NCBI RefSeq assembly: GCF_034555935.1
Contig: NZ_JAYDCJ010000001.1
Span: 620,001-684,000 of the forward strand
Source of the DNA: Marinobacter qingdaonensis
GTDB lineage: Bacteria; Pseudomonadota; Gammaproteobacteria; Pseudomonadales; Oleiphilaceae
Direction: 5' to 3'
Length of the DNA stretch: 64,000 bases
Both the position numbers and the translations under genes were made by a program. Below, piece by piece: positions 8,645 to 17,581 of the stretch; the first letter of the stretch is position 1, and each line of letters begins with the position of its first letter. The notes beneath the pieces are model-generated. The model made no database searches. It worked only from the letters and a program-made list of their open reading frames with translations, and was not told the DNA's origin.

Positions 8645-10545
8645 CAGCCCGCGCCTCCTTCGCGCTCGGGATTGCCCGCCACGGTACCTGCGCCGTCCTC
8701 GGTGTCCAACTCCAGCAGCCAGGCATCGAACAGTTCCCGGGCCACCGGCGCCGCGGTACTGCTGCCGCCACCGCCGTTCTCGACAATCACCGCGACCGCA
8801 ATCCGAGGGTTGTCGACCGGGGCAAAGCCCACGAACAGGGCGTGATCCCGCAGCCGCTCCCGGATTTCCTCGGCGTCGTATTCCTCGTCTTCGGCCAGAC
8901 TGAAGACCTGGGCGGTCCCGGTCTTGCCGGCCATCCGATAGGGGGCGCCGCGACCGACCTGGCGTGCCGTCCCCTTCCGGCCGTGCATGACCTCGGCCAT
9001 GGTCTCGACCACGTAGTCCCAGTCGTCCGGGTTCTTCAGCTCCAGGGGTTCGTGGGTCGCGTCAGGCAGGAATTCACTGACCGGGGTATCGCCCTCGATG
9101 GCCTTCAACAGCCGCGGCTCGATCCAACGCCCGCGATTGGCAATGAGCGAGGTCGCCGTGGCCAGCTGCAGGGGGGTTGCCAACATAAAGCCCTGGCCGA
9201 TGCCGAGGTTGACCGAATCCCCCGGGTACCAGGGCTCGTTGCGGGTCGCCCGCTTCCAGTCCCGGGACGGCAGCAGGCCACTGAGGGCGCCGGACACGTC
9301 CAGTGCCGCGTCTTCGCCGAAGCCGAACCGGGACAGGTACTCGTACATGGTGTCGACGCCCATCTTGACCGCGATGTCGTAGTAATAGACGTCGCAGGAT
9401 TCGGCCATGGCGTCCATCAGGTTGACCCAGCCATGGCCACTGCGTTTCCAGTCCCGGTAGCGGCGACCGGACTCGGTCAGCTTGAAATAGCCCGGGTCCC
9501 AGATGGTGTAGTCCCGGGTGGTGGCGCCACTGTCCAGGGCCGCAATGGCGAGCATCGGCTTCATGGTGGAGCCCGGCGGGTACTGGCCCCGCAGCGCCCG
9601 GTTGAACAGCGGCTTGTCGCGGCTTTCGCTCAGTTCGCGGTAGTCGCTGACGCTGATGCCGGTGACGAATTTGTTCGCGTCGAATCCGGGCACACTGGCC
9701 AGGGCCAGGATGCCGCCGGTGGCCGGTTCGATGGCCACGATGGCGCCGCGCCGGCCATCGAGCAGGTCGTGGGCGCGTTTCTGCAGGCGCAGATCCAGAT
9801 GCAGCTGCAGGTCTTCCCCGGGTACCGGGTTTTCCCGCTCCAGCACCCGCATGGTCCGGCCCCGGGCGTTGGTTTCTACGTGCTGGTAGCCGACCTTGCC
9901 GTGCAGCACCTCTTCGTAGAACCGCTCGATGCCGGACTTGCCAATGTAGTTGGTGCCGGCGTAATTGACCGGATCGATCCGCTGCAACTCATCCCGGTTG
10001 ATACGGCCAACAAAGCCCAGGGCGTGGGCGGTCAGCTCGCTGTGGGGGTAGTAGCGCACCAGCTCGGCCTTGACCTCGACCCCGGGCAGTTCGTGCCGGT
10101 GCACCGCCAGGCGCGCCATTTCCTGCTCGTCGAGGTCGTAGCGCAGCGGGATTTCCTGGAACGGCCGGCGCGGCTCCTGCAGCCGACGCTGGAAGCGGTC
10201 CCGATCCTCCTCGGAAATGTCCAGGATGGCGCCAAGCTGGGTCAGGGTCTGCTCCATCCCCTCCACTCGCTCGGGCACCAGGGTGACACTGAACACCGGC
10301 CGGTTTTCCGCCAGCAGGGTGCGGTTGCGATCGTAGACCAGCCCCCGGGGCGGCGGCACCGATTGGACCTGGACCCGGTTCTTGTCCGACAGGGTGGTGT
10401 AGATGTCGTGCTCGACCACCTGCAGCTGGTACATGCGGGCCAGGAGCCCGACGATCAGCAGCATGACAATGGACAGCATGACCATGGTCCGGCGCTGGAA
10501 CAGGCGACGCTCGGCGGCGGTATCCTTGAATTCACCCCACGGCAT
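8644..10545 (-). CDS. mrdA: penicillin-binding protein 2 (elongation transpeptidase)
   Basis: A 633-residue class B PBP: one N-terminal transmembrane helix (about 21-42), a PBP dimerisation domain (about 60-240) and a transpeptidase domain. The active site is GSTMKP with S326 and K329, followed by an SCD motif (about 387) and KTGTAQVF (about 540). It cross-links peptidoglycan during rod elongation with RodA, whose gene overlaps its stop by one base. It starts 9 bp downstream of rlmH. A C-terminal acidic tail follows the transpeptidase domain. Confidence 0.96.
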   Translation of the reverse strand: MPWGEFKDTAAERRLFQRRTMVMLSIVMLLIVGLLARMYQLQVVEHDIYTTLSDKNRVQVQSVPPPRGLVYDRNRTLLAENRPVFSVTLVPERVEGMEQTLTQLGAILDISEEDRDRFQRRLQEPRRPFQEIPLRYDLDEQEMARLAVHRHELPGVEVKAELVRYYPHSELTAHALGFVGRINRDELQRIDPVNYAGTNYIGKSGIERFYEEVLHGKVGYQHVETNARGRTMRVLERENPVPGEDLQLHLDLRLQKRAHDLLDGRRGAIVAIEPATGGILALASVPGFDANKFVTGISVSDYRELSESRDKPLFNRALRGQYPPGSTMKPMLAIAALDSGATTRDYTIWDPGYFKLTESGRRYRDWKRSGHGWVNLMDAMAESCDVYYYDIAVKMGVDTMYEYLSRFGFGEDAALDVSGALSGLLPSRDWKRATRNEPWYPGDSVNLGIGQGFMLATPLQLATATSLIANRGRWIEPRLLKAIEGDTPVSEFLPDATHEPLELKNPDDWDYVVETMAEVMHGRKGTARQVGRGAPYRMAGKTGTAQVFSLAEDEEYDAEEIRERLRDHALFVGFAPVDNPRIAVAVIVENGGGGSSTAAPVARELFDAWLLELDTEDGAGTVAGNPEREGGAG

Positions 10546-10554
10546 ACGCGTCCC

Positions 10555-11025
10555 CTAGGCCCGGTGGTAGGGATGGTTGCGGGTGATGGACCAGGCCCGG
10601 TACAACTGCTCGGCGAGCAGGACCCGCACCAGCGGGTGCGGAAGGGTCAGGGGGGAGAGCGACCACTGCTGGTCGGCGCGCTGCCGGCAGGCGTCGGCGA
10701 GACCGTCGGGGCCGCCCACCAGGAAGCTGACGTCGCGACCGTCCTGCTGCCAGTTCTCGAGCTGGCTCGCCAGCTTTTCCGTGGACCAGGGCCGGCCGCC
10801 CACTTCCAGCGCCACCACCCGATCCTTCGGACCGGCGGCCGCCAGCACGGCGTCGCTCTCGCGTTGCATGAGTCGGGGAATGTCCGGGTTCTTGCCTCGA
10901 TGGGCCACGGGGATCTCGACCAGTTCCAGGGGCAGTTCCGGAGGCATCCGGCGGGCGTAATCGTTATACCCTGCACTGACCCAGTCGGGCATCTTCTGCC
11001 CCACGCAGATCAGACGTAAACGCAT
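10555..11025 (-). CDS. rlmH: 23S rRNA pseudouridine-1915 N3-methyltransferase RlmH
   Basis: A 156-residue SPOUT-fold methyltransferase that modifies pseudouridine 1915 of 23S rRNA in the assembled 70S ribosome. It shows the family start [16 protein letters not shown] and the knot region [14 protein letters not shown] followed by the C-terminal [20 protein letters not shown] with the RAWSI segment. Length matches the family (about 155). It is 2 bp downstream of rsfS, the conserved ribosome-linked pair. Confidence 0.96.
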   Translation of the reverse strand: MRLRLICVGQKMPDWVSAGYNDYARRMPPELPLELVEIPVAHRGKNPDIPRLMQRESDAVLAAAGPKDRVVALEVGGRPWSTEKLASQLENWQQDGRDVSFLVGGPDGLADACRQRADQQWSLSPLTLPHPLVRVLLAEQLYRAWSITRNHPYHRA

Positions 11026-11027
11026 GG

Positions 11028-11378
11028 TTATTCGCTGCCTGCAACACCAAGATCCGGGGCATCGCGCCAGAAACGCTCCAGATCGTAGAACTCCCGGGTG
11101 GCGGGCATCATGACGTGCACCACCACGTCGCCCAGATCGACCAGAATCCAGTCGCTGGCGGCCGCGCCTTCAACATTGCTGGCGCGCACGCCCTCGTCCT
11201 TGGCCTCAGAGACCACGGAATCGGCGAGGGATTTTACATGACGGTTGGACGTTCCGGATGCCAGAACCATGAAGTCGGTGACGCTGGTACGGTCACGGAC
11301 ATCAATCACACTGATGTCCTGTGCTTTCACATCTTCCAGCGCGTTTACTACCAGTTCTTTCAGTTGTTCTGCCTGCAT
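11028..11378 (-). CDS. rsfS: ribosomal silencing factor RsfS
   Basis: A 116-residue RsfS/Iojap protein that binds uL14 and blocks subunit joining in stationary phase. Typical features are [17 protein letters not shown] and [20 protein letters not shown] near the N terminus and [15 protein letters not shown] near the C terminus. The reading frame stays open to 11783, but the segment before 11378 shadows nadD, so the ATG at 11378 is the start. It lies between nadD and rlmH on the same strand. Confidence 0.95.
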   Translation of the reverse strand: MQAEQLKELVVNALEDVKAQDISVIDVRDRTSVTDFMVLASGTSNRHVKSLADSVVSEAKDEGVRASNVEGAAASDWILVDLGDVVVHVMMPATREFYDLERFWRDAPDLGVAGSE

Positions 11379-11448
11379 AATCACCCTGTTGGACGGGCGT
11401 CGGCCAGGATGGCCGCCCGAAAAGTCATATTCAGACGCGATTGTAGCA

Positions 11449-12105
11449 CTAAAAGTTCCCGCCAGGGCAGGCTCGGTAGAGCCCCTGTCGTCGAATCTCG
11501 TCCCACACCGGATCGGGCACCAGGTAGCGCGGTGACCGGCCATCCGCGATGCGCTCCCGGATACCGGTGGCGGAGATGTCCAGCAGCGGCGGATCCAGTT
11601 CCAGCACCAGGCCCGCGGGCTGCTCGTGCAGGGCCTGGAGACCCGATGCCTGGCGGCGCACCAGCAGGCGCGCGGGTTCGCCCGCCGGATCCAGCCCGGG
11701 CCCGGGCCGGCGCACCACCACGATGTGCGCCAGATCGGGAATCTGCTGCCAGTCCCGCCAGCGGTCGAAACCGGCGAAGGCATCGGTGCCGACCACCATC
11801 ACCAGGGGCACGTCCGCGCCCAATTCCTGGCGCAACTGGCGCAGGGTATCGGCGGTGTAGGAAGCCCCGGCCCGCACCAGTTCGCGATCATCCACCTGCA
11901 ACTGGGGCTCGCCCGCCACCGCCAGCTTGAGCAGGGCCAGACGCTGCTCGGCGGTGGCGCCGGTGTCGCCGCGATGGGGCGGGATGTGACAGGGCACCAG
12001 GTTGATCCGGGCACCGCCGAACCGGTCACTCAGCTCCAGGGCCAGCCGCAGGTGGCCATGGTGCACCGGATCGAAGGTGCCGCCGTAGATGACGTGCATC
12101 GGCAT
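11449..12105 (-). CDS. nadD: nicotinate-nucleotide adenylyltransferase NadD
   Basis: A 218-residue nucleotidyltransferase that makes nicotinate adenine dinucleotide from NaMN and ATP in NAD synthesis. It has the HxGH signature in [13 protein letters not shown] at the N terminus and the [10 protein letters not shown] (ISxTxxR) motif near residue 183. The start codon overlaps the proA stop by one base (TGATG); a second in-frame ATG two codons on is equally compatible. It lies in the widespread proA-nadD-rsfS-rlmH order. Confidence 0.96.
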   Translation of the reverse strand: MPMHVIYGGTFDPVHHGHLRLALELSDRFGGARINLVPCHIPPHRGDTGATAEQRLALLKLAVAGEPQLQVDDRELVRAGASYTADTLRQLRQELGADVPLVMVVGTDAFAGFDRWRDWQQIPDLAHIVVVRRPGPGLDPAGEPARLLVRRQASGLQALHEQPAGLVLELDPPLLDISATGIRERIADGRSPRYLVPDPVWDEIRRQGLYRACPGGNF

Positions 12106-13358
12106 CAGGTCCGGATGTGGCCGTCGCCGAAGACCACGTATTTCTGCGAGGTCAGGCCCTCAAGTCCGACCGGGCCGCGGGCGTGGATCTTGTCGGTGGA
12201 GATGCCGATTTCCGCGCCCAGGCCATACTCGAATCCGTCGGCGAACCGGGTCGAGGCATTGACCATGACCGAGCTCGAATCCACCTCGGTGATGAACCGG
12301 CGGGCCCGGGTGTAGTTCTCGGTGATGATGCTGTCGGTGTGCTGGGAGCTGTAGCGGTTGATGTGCGCGATGGCGCCGTCCAGTCCGTCCACCACCCGCA
12401 CCGCCAGAATCGGGCCCAGGTACTCCGCCTCCCAGTCGGCCTCGGTCGCCTCGTTGGCGTCGATGATGGCCCGGGTGCGCTCGCAGCCGCGCAGCTCCAC
12501 GCCCTTCTCGGCAAACGCAGGCGCCAGCAGGGGCAGGATGTCGTCGGCAATTTCGCCATCCAACAGCAGGGTTTCCATGGTGTTGCAGGTGCCGTAACGC
12601 TGGGTCTTGGCGTTGACCGCAACCGCCAGGGCCTTTTCCGGGTCGGCGTGGCTGTCGATGTAGACGTGGCAGACGCCGTCCAGGTGTTTGATGACCGGTA
12701 CCCGGGCGTCCCGGCTGATCCGCTCGATCAGGCCCTTGCCGCCCCGGGGCACGATTACATCGACGTACTTGGGCATGGTGATCAGCTCGCCCACGGCCGC
12801 CCGGTCGGTGGTCTTGACCACCTGCACCGCGGATTCCGGCAGTCCGGCCTCGGCCAGGCCCTGGGCCAGGCAGCGGGCGATCGCCTGGTTCGATTCGATG
12901 GCTTCGGACCCGCCCCGCAGGATGGTCGCGTTGCCGGATTTCAGGCACAGACTGGCCGCCTCCACCGTCACGTTCGGGCGGGATTCGTAGATGATACCGA
13001 TGACCCCGAGCGGCACCCGCATCTTGCCCACCTGGATGCCGGACGGTCGGAAGGTCATGTCGGTGATTTCGCCAATCGGGTCAGGCAGCGACGCCACCTG
13101 GCGCAGTCCCTCGATCATGGTGTCGATGCGCTCCGGAGTCAGTTCCAGGCGATCCAGCATGGCGCCATCCAACCCGTTTCGGCGGCCGTTTTCCAGATCC
13201 CTGATGTTGGCGGTGACCAACGCGTCCCGGGCGGCGTCCAGCGCCTCGGCGGTGGCCAGCAACGCCTGGTTGCGCACGGCCGTGGTTGAACGTGCCACCT
13301 GGGTCGCCGCGGCGCGCGCCTGCTCCCCCACTTCAGCCATGTAAGCTGCAATATCCAT
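12105..13358 (-). CDS. proA: gamma-glutamyl phosphate reductase ProA
   Basis: A 417-residue aldehyde-dehydrogenase-superfamily enzyme that reduces gamma-glutamyl phosphate to glutamate semialdehyde in proline synthesis. The catalytic-cysteine region is [15 protein letters not shown] (about 255-270), with the glycine-rich PRGGKGLI upstream and the C-terminal [16 protein letters not shown] motif. The start ATG at 13358 gives [11 protein letters not shown] and standard family length; the frame is open for 11 more codons upstream. AAGG lies about 7 bp upstream. proB is not in the window. Confidence 0.96.
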   Translation of the reverse strand: MDIAAYMAEVGEQARAAATQVARSTTAVRNQALLATAEALDAARDALVTANIRDLENGRRNGLDGAMLDRLELTPERIDTMIEGLRQVASLPDPIGEITDMTFRPSGIQVGKMRVPLGVIGIIYESRPNVTVEAASLCLKSGNATILRGGSEAIESNQAIARCLAQGLAEAGLPESAVQVVKTTDRAAVGELITMPKYVDVIVPRGGKGLIERISRDARVPVIKHLDGVCHVYIDSHADPEKALAVAVNAKTQRYGTCNTMETLLLDGEIADDILPLLAPAFAEKGVELRGCERTRAIIDANEATEADWEAEYLGPILAVRVVDGLDGAIAHINRYSSQHTDSIITENYTRARRFITEVDSSSVMVNASTRFADGFEYGLGAEIGISTDKIHARGPVGLEGLTSQKYVVFGDGHIRT

Positions 13359-13438
13359 CCGATTACCTTCGTGTGTTCCAGCGAAATTCACTATTACCGG
13401 CTAACTTTACCTTTCCCGTTTCAAGTACGCACCCCAAA

Positions 13439-13454
13439 CGGATATTATTATCCG
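13439..13454. promoter_or_regulatory. palindrome in proA / GGDEF-operon divergent gap
   Basis: CGGATA-TTAT-TATCCG is a 6-bp-arm inverted repeat with a 4-bp spacer in the 140-bp gap between divergent proA and the GGDEF-like operon. It overlaps a TATTAT that could act as a -10 element for the rightward operon, so it could be an operator. No matching regulator is identified. Confidence 0.3.
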
Positions 13455-13498
13455 GCGGTATGCCACATACTTAGGGAGTTTCCAGAAGGAAGGACACC

Positions 13499-14515
13499 AT
13501 GGCCCAGCTGGCCGATAAATTTCTGTTGAGCAGACTGTCCCGGGCCGGTTTCGTGGCCCTGATCGCCGTCGCCGCGCTCAGCGGCGCCTTCGGCGAAGCG
13601 CTGACCGCCGCCACCGCGGCCGCCGCCGCCGGCATCGTGATCTGCGGCCCCACCTTTCACACCAGTCGCGAACGCATGCCCTGGCCCCAACTGCAGCAGC
13701 TGTTCTTCATCGCTCTCCTGTTGTTGCTGCTCACCAGTTTCTGGACCGGCCCCTGGGCCCTGAGTCACTGGCTCTATGTGATCCCCCTGCTGGCTTTTGC
13801 CCTGGTGGCCCGGGGCCTGGCCATGGCCATCACCCTGGCGGTGATGGCGCTGACCGGCCTGGCCATTCCGCTGGCGACCGGTCTGGCCGATCGCCACCAG
13901 ATGGTCAGCGCGTTCCTGCTGACCGCCCTGCTCTCCGGTCTGCTGGTGTTTCTGCGCGAATACAAGAGCCGGCAACTGGCGCCGCTGCGCCGGACCGACG
14001 AGCTGACCCAGGCCGCCAGCCGGGAGTACCTGTCGGCCGACCTGCACAAGGAAATCCAGCGCAGCGAGCGTGAAGGCACCGACATGTCGATCATCATGAT
14101 CGGGCTCGACACCCACCTGAGCGACCACGATCCGGACGCCGACATCCGCTCCATCCTGCCGCGCATCGGCCGCTACCTGCACTCCCAGATTCGCGACTTC
14201 GACACCTACTACCGGGTGGCCGACCTGCAGTTCCTGGTGATCCTGCCGGGCATCGCCACCACCGATGCCATCCAGCGTTCGGAGATCATCCGCAAGGGCC
14301 TGTGCACCCTGCTCGAATCCCACGGCATGGCCCTGACCGTCAGTACCGGCATTGCCGGCCTGAACATTGGCGACGACGCCGACAGCCTGCAGCAAAGCGC
14401 CGCCAACGCCCTGCGCCGGGCCCAGCAGCAGGGTGGCAACCGGACCCAGGCCTACAGCGCCTGGAACCAGTCGAACAGTGCCGGCCACTCCTCGTCAGAA
14501 GGACCCGCATCATGA
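13499..14515 (+). CDS. membrane protein with degenerate GGDEF domain (1 of 2)
   Basis: A 338-residue protein: about five hydrophobic segments in residues 10-155, then a GGDEF-fold domain (about 165-325). The motif position carries ADLQF (241-245) in the context YRV-ADLQF-LVILP, so both glycines and the catalytic acid are lost. The LxxDxDxFK-type substrate motif is also unrecognisable (IGLDTHLSDHDPDAD). It is therefore probably not a cyclase; such domains can bind GTP or c-di-GMP or mediate protein contacts. AGAAGGAAGG precedes the ATG. The stop overlaps the next start as ATGA, which couples translation to a second protein of the same design. The C-terminal tail is Ser/Asn-rich. Confidence 0.8.
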   Translation: MAQLADKFLLSRLSRAGFVALIAVAALSGAFGEALTAATAAAAAGIVICGPTFHTSRERMPWPQLQQLFFIALLLLLLTSFWTGPWALSHWLYVIPLLAFALVARGLAMAITLAVMALTGLAIPLATGLADRHQMVSAFLLTALLSGLLVFLREYKSRQLAPLRRTDELTQAASREYLSADLHKEIQRSEREGTDMSIIMIGLDTHLSDHDPDADIRSILPRIGRYLHSQIRDFDTYYRVADLQFLVILPGIATTDAIQRSEIIRKGLCTLLESHGMALTVSTGIAGLNIGDDADSLQQSAANALRRAQQQGGNRTQAYSAWNQSNSAGHSSSEGPAS

Positions 14516-15510
14516 CCGAAACCCGGCTGCGTACCTGGACCCACAGCATCGGCTACGGCCTGGCGACCCTGTTCATCATTTCCCTCGCGCTACAGAATCT
14601 GCGCTTCGGTTTTTACGAGCTGTTTTACTTGGCCGCGGGCATGGCGGTGCTGACCCTGGCCGGCCTGACCTACACCTTCCTGTGCCGGCGCCACCAGCTG
14701 TCCGCCCCCGGCCACCTGATCATCCTGTCCGGGCTCAACAGCGGCCTGTTGGCCGCGATCCTGACCCTGAATAGCCCGGGCATCGTGCACTGGGCCATGC
14801 CCCTGCTGGTGCTCAACCTGCTGGTGCTGCCCCTGCGCCAGGGCGTGGTGCTGTCGCTGCTCCTGCTGCTGCCCACGTCTGCGGTGCTGTTGCTGCAAAC
14901 CCCGGTGGCCGACGCGGTCACGGTCATTGCCGGCCTGCTGGCCCTGCTCACCGCGGTCTCGCTCTACACCTGGCATTACGACCACATGGCCCAGTCGGCC
15001 GAGGATCTGGCAATCACCGACCCGGTGACCGGCGCCCACAACGCCCGGTTCCTGGACGAAACCCTGCAGAAGGAAATCAGCCGCGCCATCGCCACCGGCC
15101 ACCCCTTGTCGGTGATCGACCTGAGCATCGACTACGCCGATGAGGTTGCCGACCTCCACGGCAAGGCCGGGGTCCAGAATCTGTTCCGGGACATGACCGA
15201 GCACCTGTTCAGCGTTATCCGCGCCGGCGACACCCTGTACACCCTGAACGACTCGGAATTTTTCCTGATCCTGCCCTTCACCCCCGAGGAAGGCGTACGG
15301 GTGATCGCCGAGCGTATCCGTCGCACCATCGCCGAGCACCAGTGGCCGGTGGTCGGCAAGGCCACCGTCAGCCTGGGCTGCACCACCCGGGGCAGTGGCG
15401 ACACCCGCACCGACGGGCTGCGCAAGCGCGCCCATGACGCCATGCAGGAGGCCCGCCGACGGGGCGCCGACGCGGTCTGGTTCAGCGCCGGAGAGTCCAT
15501 CGCGGCATGA
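14512..15510 (+). CDS. membrane protein with degenerate GGDEF domain (2 of 2)
   Basis: A 332-residue paralogue-like protein with about six hydrophobic helices (residues 15-160) and a C-terminal GGDEF-fold domain recognised by AITDPVTGAHNARFLDETL and the late VSLGCTTRGSGDTR segment. The signature is NDSEF (246-250) instead of GGDEF, and the upstream metal and substrate motif (VIDLSIDYADEVADLHGKAG) is degenerate. A receptor or scaffold role is more likely than c-di-GMP synthesis. It overlaps the preceding gene and the following DedA-PAP2 gene by 4 bp each (ATGA), a tight three-gene operon. The reading frame stays open far upstream, but MTETRLRTW at 14512 fits the coupling. Confidence 0.8.
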   Translation: MTETRLRTWTHSIGYGLATLFIISLALQNLRFGFYELFYLAAGMAVLTLAGLTYTFLCRRHQLSAPGHLIILSGLNSGLLAAILTLNSPGIVHWAMPLLVLNLLVLPLRQGVVLSLLLLLPTSAVLLLQTPVADAVTVIAGLLALLTAVSLYTWHYDHMAQSAEDLAITDPVTGAHNARFLDETLQKEISRAIATGHPLSVIDLSIDYADEVADLHGKAGVQNLFRDMTEHLFSVIRAGDTLYTLNDSEFFLILPFTPEEGVRVIAERIRRTIAEHQWPVVGKATVSLGCTTRGSGDTRTDGLRKRAHDAMQEARRRGADAVWFSAGESIAA

Positions 15511-16955
15511 GCACCGACTGGCTGAACGCTCTGTCGGCCTGGTTGAGCATGCACCCCGGCTGGCTGGCCCTGGCGCTGTTCAGCACCGCCCTGGTGGAGT
15601 CCCTGGCGCTGGCCGGCATTCTGGTGCCCGGCGTCGCCTTCCTGTTCGCCTTTGCCGCCCTGGCCGGGCAGACCGGCATGGCGCTGACCGAGGCACTGCT
15701 GTGGGCTGGCCTCGGCGCCATCGCTGGCGACACCATCAGCTTCGCCCTCGGCCGCAAGCTCCAGGGTCGGCTTGATGTCGTCTGGCCCCTGAGTCGCTAC
15801 CCCAAGGCCATCGCCAAGGGCGAGGCATTCTTTCGCCAGCACGGTGGCAAGAGCGTGGTGATCGGCCGTTTCGTCGGCCCCATCCGCCCGGTCATTCCGC
15901 TGGTTGCCGGCGCCTTCCTGATGCCCTGGCGCCGGTTCCTGGCGTTTAACGTTGCCTCCGCCGTCGGCTGGGCGCCGGTGTACATCCTGCCCGGTTTCCT
16001 GGTCGGTGGCGCGCTGGCCAGCGAGATCCGGCCGCCGGCGCATTTCTACCCGGTGATCGGCATCAGCCTGGCGGTGATCCTGCTGGTGTACCTGGTCCTG
16101 ATCCAGTTCCAGCTGGGTTTTGGCGAGGGCAGCCGGCTGTATTCCTGGCTGGAGCGGCGCATGGCCCAGTACGACACCACCCACCGGTTCTGGCGTCTGT
16201 ACACCAACCACCGCCCGGATCGCCGGGGCGAGTTCCCCCTCGCCTCACTGATGCTGACCCTGGGCGCCTCCAGCCTGCTGTTGCTCTGGGGCCAGCTGGC
16301 CACCCAGACCGATATGCTGGAGCCGTTCAATCAACTGGCCCTGGACTGGCTCATCCAGCTTCGACACCCCCTGCTCGACACGCCGGTGATTGTCGCCACC
16401 TTGCTGGGCGACCCGCCAGTGCTGACCGCAGCCGCGGTTCTGGCGGTCCTGGCGCTGTCGTTCCGGGGTTACTACGCGGCCGCGGTGCATGTGGTAGTGG
16501 CGGCGGTACTGACCTTCGTGCTGGTGACGGTGCTCAAGGCCACCCTCGGCGTGGCCCGTCCGGAGGCGGTTTTTGGCCCACCGAGCTCAGGGGCCTTTCC
16601 CAGCGGCCACAGTGCCGGAATTACCGTGCTGGTGACCATGGTGGCCGGTTTTGTTGCCGGTGAGGGCCACCAGCGCCAGCGCTGGCAGACCTACGTGCTG
16701 CTGTCGCTGCCACTGCTGCCGGTGGCGATCAGCCGCCTGTATCTGGGGGTACACTGGTTTACCGATGTGGTTGGCGGCATCCTGCTGGGGCTGGCGATCA
16801 CCGGTGCGGTCCGGGCCAGTTACAGTCGCTACGACCGGATTCACCTGTCGCCGGATCTGACCATGGTGCTCGCCGGGGTGGCCTGGCTGATCTTCACGGT
16901 CGTCTATGTTGCCGTCCAGTGGCCCGGCGCCCGGCTGGCGTTCGTGCCGGTCTAG
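15507..16955 (+). CDS. DedA-PAP2 fusion membrane phosphatase
   Basis: A 482-residue two-domain membrane protein. Residues 1-200 are DedA/VTT-like (GILVPGVAFLFAF; GDTISFALGRKLQ; GRFVGPIRPVIPLVAGAF). Residues 240-460 are a type-2 phosphatidic acid phosphatase with all three motifs: KATLGVARP (about 350), PSGHS (about 369) and SRLYLGVHWFTDVVGG (about 410). It should dephosphorylate a lipid phosphate such as undecaprenyl pyrophosphate or phosphatidate at the membrane, while DedA-type domains are linked to lipid-carrier scrambling. It overlaps the second degenerate GGDEF gene by 4 bp and the convergent Lon-N gene by 4 bp. Confidence 0.9.
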   Translation: MSTDWLNALSAWLSMHPGWLALALFSTALVESLALAGILVPGVAFLFAFAALAGQTGMALTEALLWAGLGAIAGDTISFALGRKLQGRLDVVWPLSRYPKAIAKGEAFFRQHGGKSVVIGRFVGPIRPVIPLVAGAFLMPWRRFLAFNVASAVGWAPVYILPGFLVGGALASEIRPPAHFYPVIGISLAVILLVYLVLIQFQLGFGEGSRLYSWLERRMAQYDTTHRFWRLYTNHRPDRRGEFPLASLMLTLGASSLLLLWGQLATQTDMLEPFNQLALDWLIQLRHPLLDTPVIVATLLGDPPVLTAAAVLAVLALSFRGYYAAAVHVVVAAVLTFVLVTVLKATLGVARPEAVFGPPSSGAFPSGHSAGITVLVTMVAGFVAGEGHQRQRWQTYVLLSLPLLPVAISRLYLGVHWFTDVVGGILLGLAITGAVRASYSRYDRIHLSPDLTMVLAGVAWLIFTVVYVAVQWPGARLAFVPV

Positions 16956-17530
16956 CCCTGCTCCAGGGCCTCCAGCAGTTCCTGCAAGCGGCTCAGTCGC
17001 TCCAGCGGATCCTGCAACTCCACCAGACGCTGCTTTTCCTGTTTGTCCAGGGGCAGGAGTTCGGTCAGACGCCAGCCCACGTCCCGGGCGTCCTGGTAGT
17101 CCACGTCCATGTCCAGATCCCGAACCACCGGGTGCTTGAACAGGGCCCGCAACACCGACGGCAACTCGTTGAAGCGCTCCGGTACGTCGCTGTCGGCCTC
17201 ATTCAGCAGCACTTCGACATCCCCGACGTTCAAGCCGTCGTCCTGCTGCCAGCTCCGGACGACCGAGACCTTGGCGGTGCCCTCCACGGTGATCCCCAGC
17301 AAGCCGTTGTCGAGCTGCTGGAAATCAATGATGCGCACGTAGGTGCCGATGTCGTAATAGGACGCGGTGCGGCCGGTTTCGGCGCCATCGCGCAGCAGCA
17401 CCACCACGAACCCCCGATCCTCTTTCAGGCAGCGGGTGAGCATGTCGATGTAGCGGGGCTCGAACAGCTGCAGCGGGATTCTCCCGCGGGGGAGAACGAT
17501 GGAATTGAGAGGAAACAGGGGTACGTTCAT
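16952..17530 (-). CDS. Lon N-terminal (LAN) substrate-binding domain protein
   Basis: A 192-residue stand-alone Lon N-terminal-like (PUA-like) domain protein with no ATPase or protease domain. The family start NVPLFPLNSIVLPRGRIPL and the EPRYIDMLTRCLKEDRGF segment are clear. Such proteins are common in proteobacteria but lack an assigned function. The start was placed at 17530 (MNVPLFP) because the family begins there; the frame is open 16 more codons. It lies 51 bp downstream of the HDOD gene and overlaps DedA-PAP2 tail to tail by 4 bp. Confidence 0.88.
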   Translation of the reverse strand: MNVPLFPLNSIVLPRGRIPLQLFEPRYIDMLTRCLKEDRGFVVVLLRDGAETGRTASYYDIGTYVRIIDFQQLDNGLLGITVEGTAKVSVVRSWQQDDGLNVGDVEVLLNEADSDVPERFNELPSVLRALFKHPVVRDLDMDVDYQDARDVGWRLTELLPLDKQEKQRLVELQDPLERLSRLQELLEALEQG

Positions 17531-17581
17531 ATCAGTACAGGTCACCGCTCGGCGGACTCCAGATTGTTCAGACCTCAACGG

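Noticed and set aside
13499..15510. Calling the tandem GGDEF-fold proteins diguanylate cyclases
   Set aside because: Both lack the two glycines of the signature and the metal-binding upstream motif, so enzymatic annotation would be misleading.
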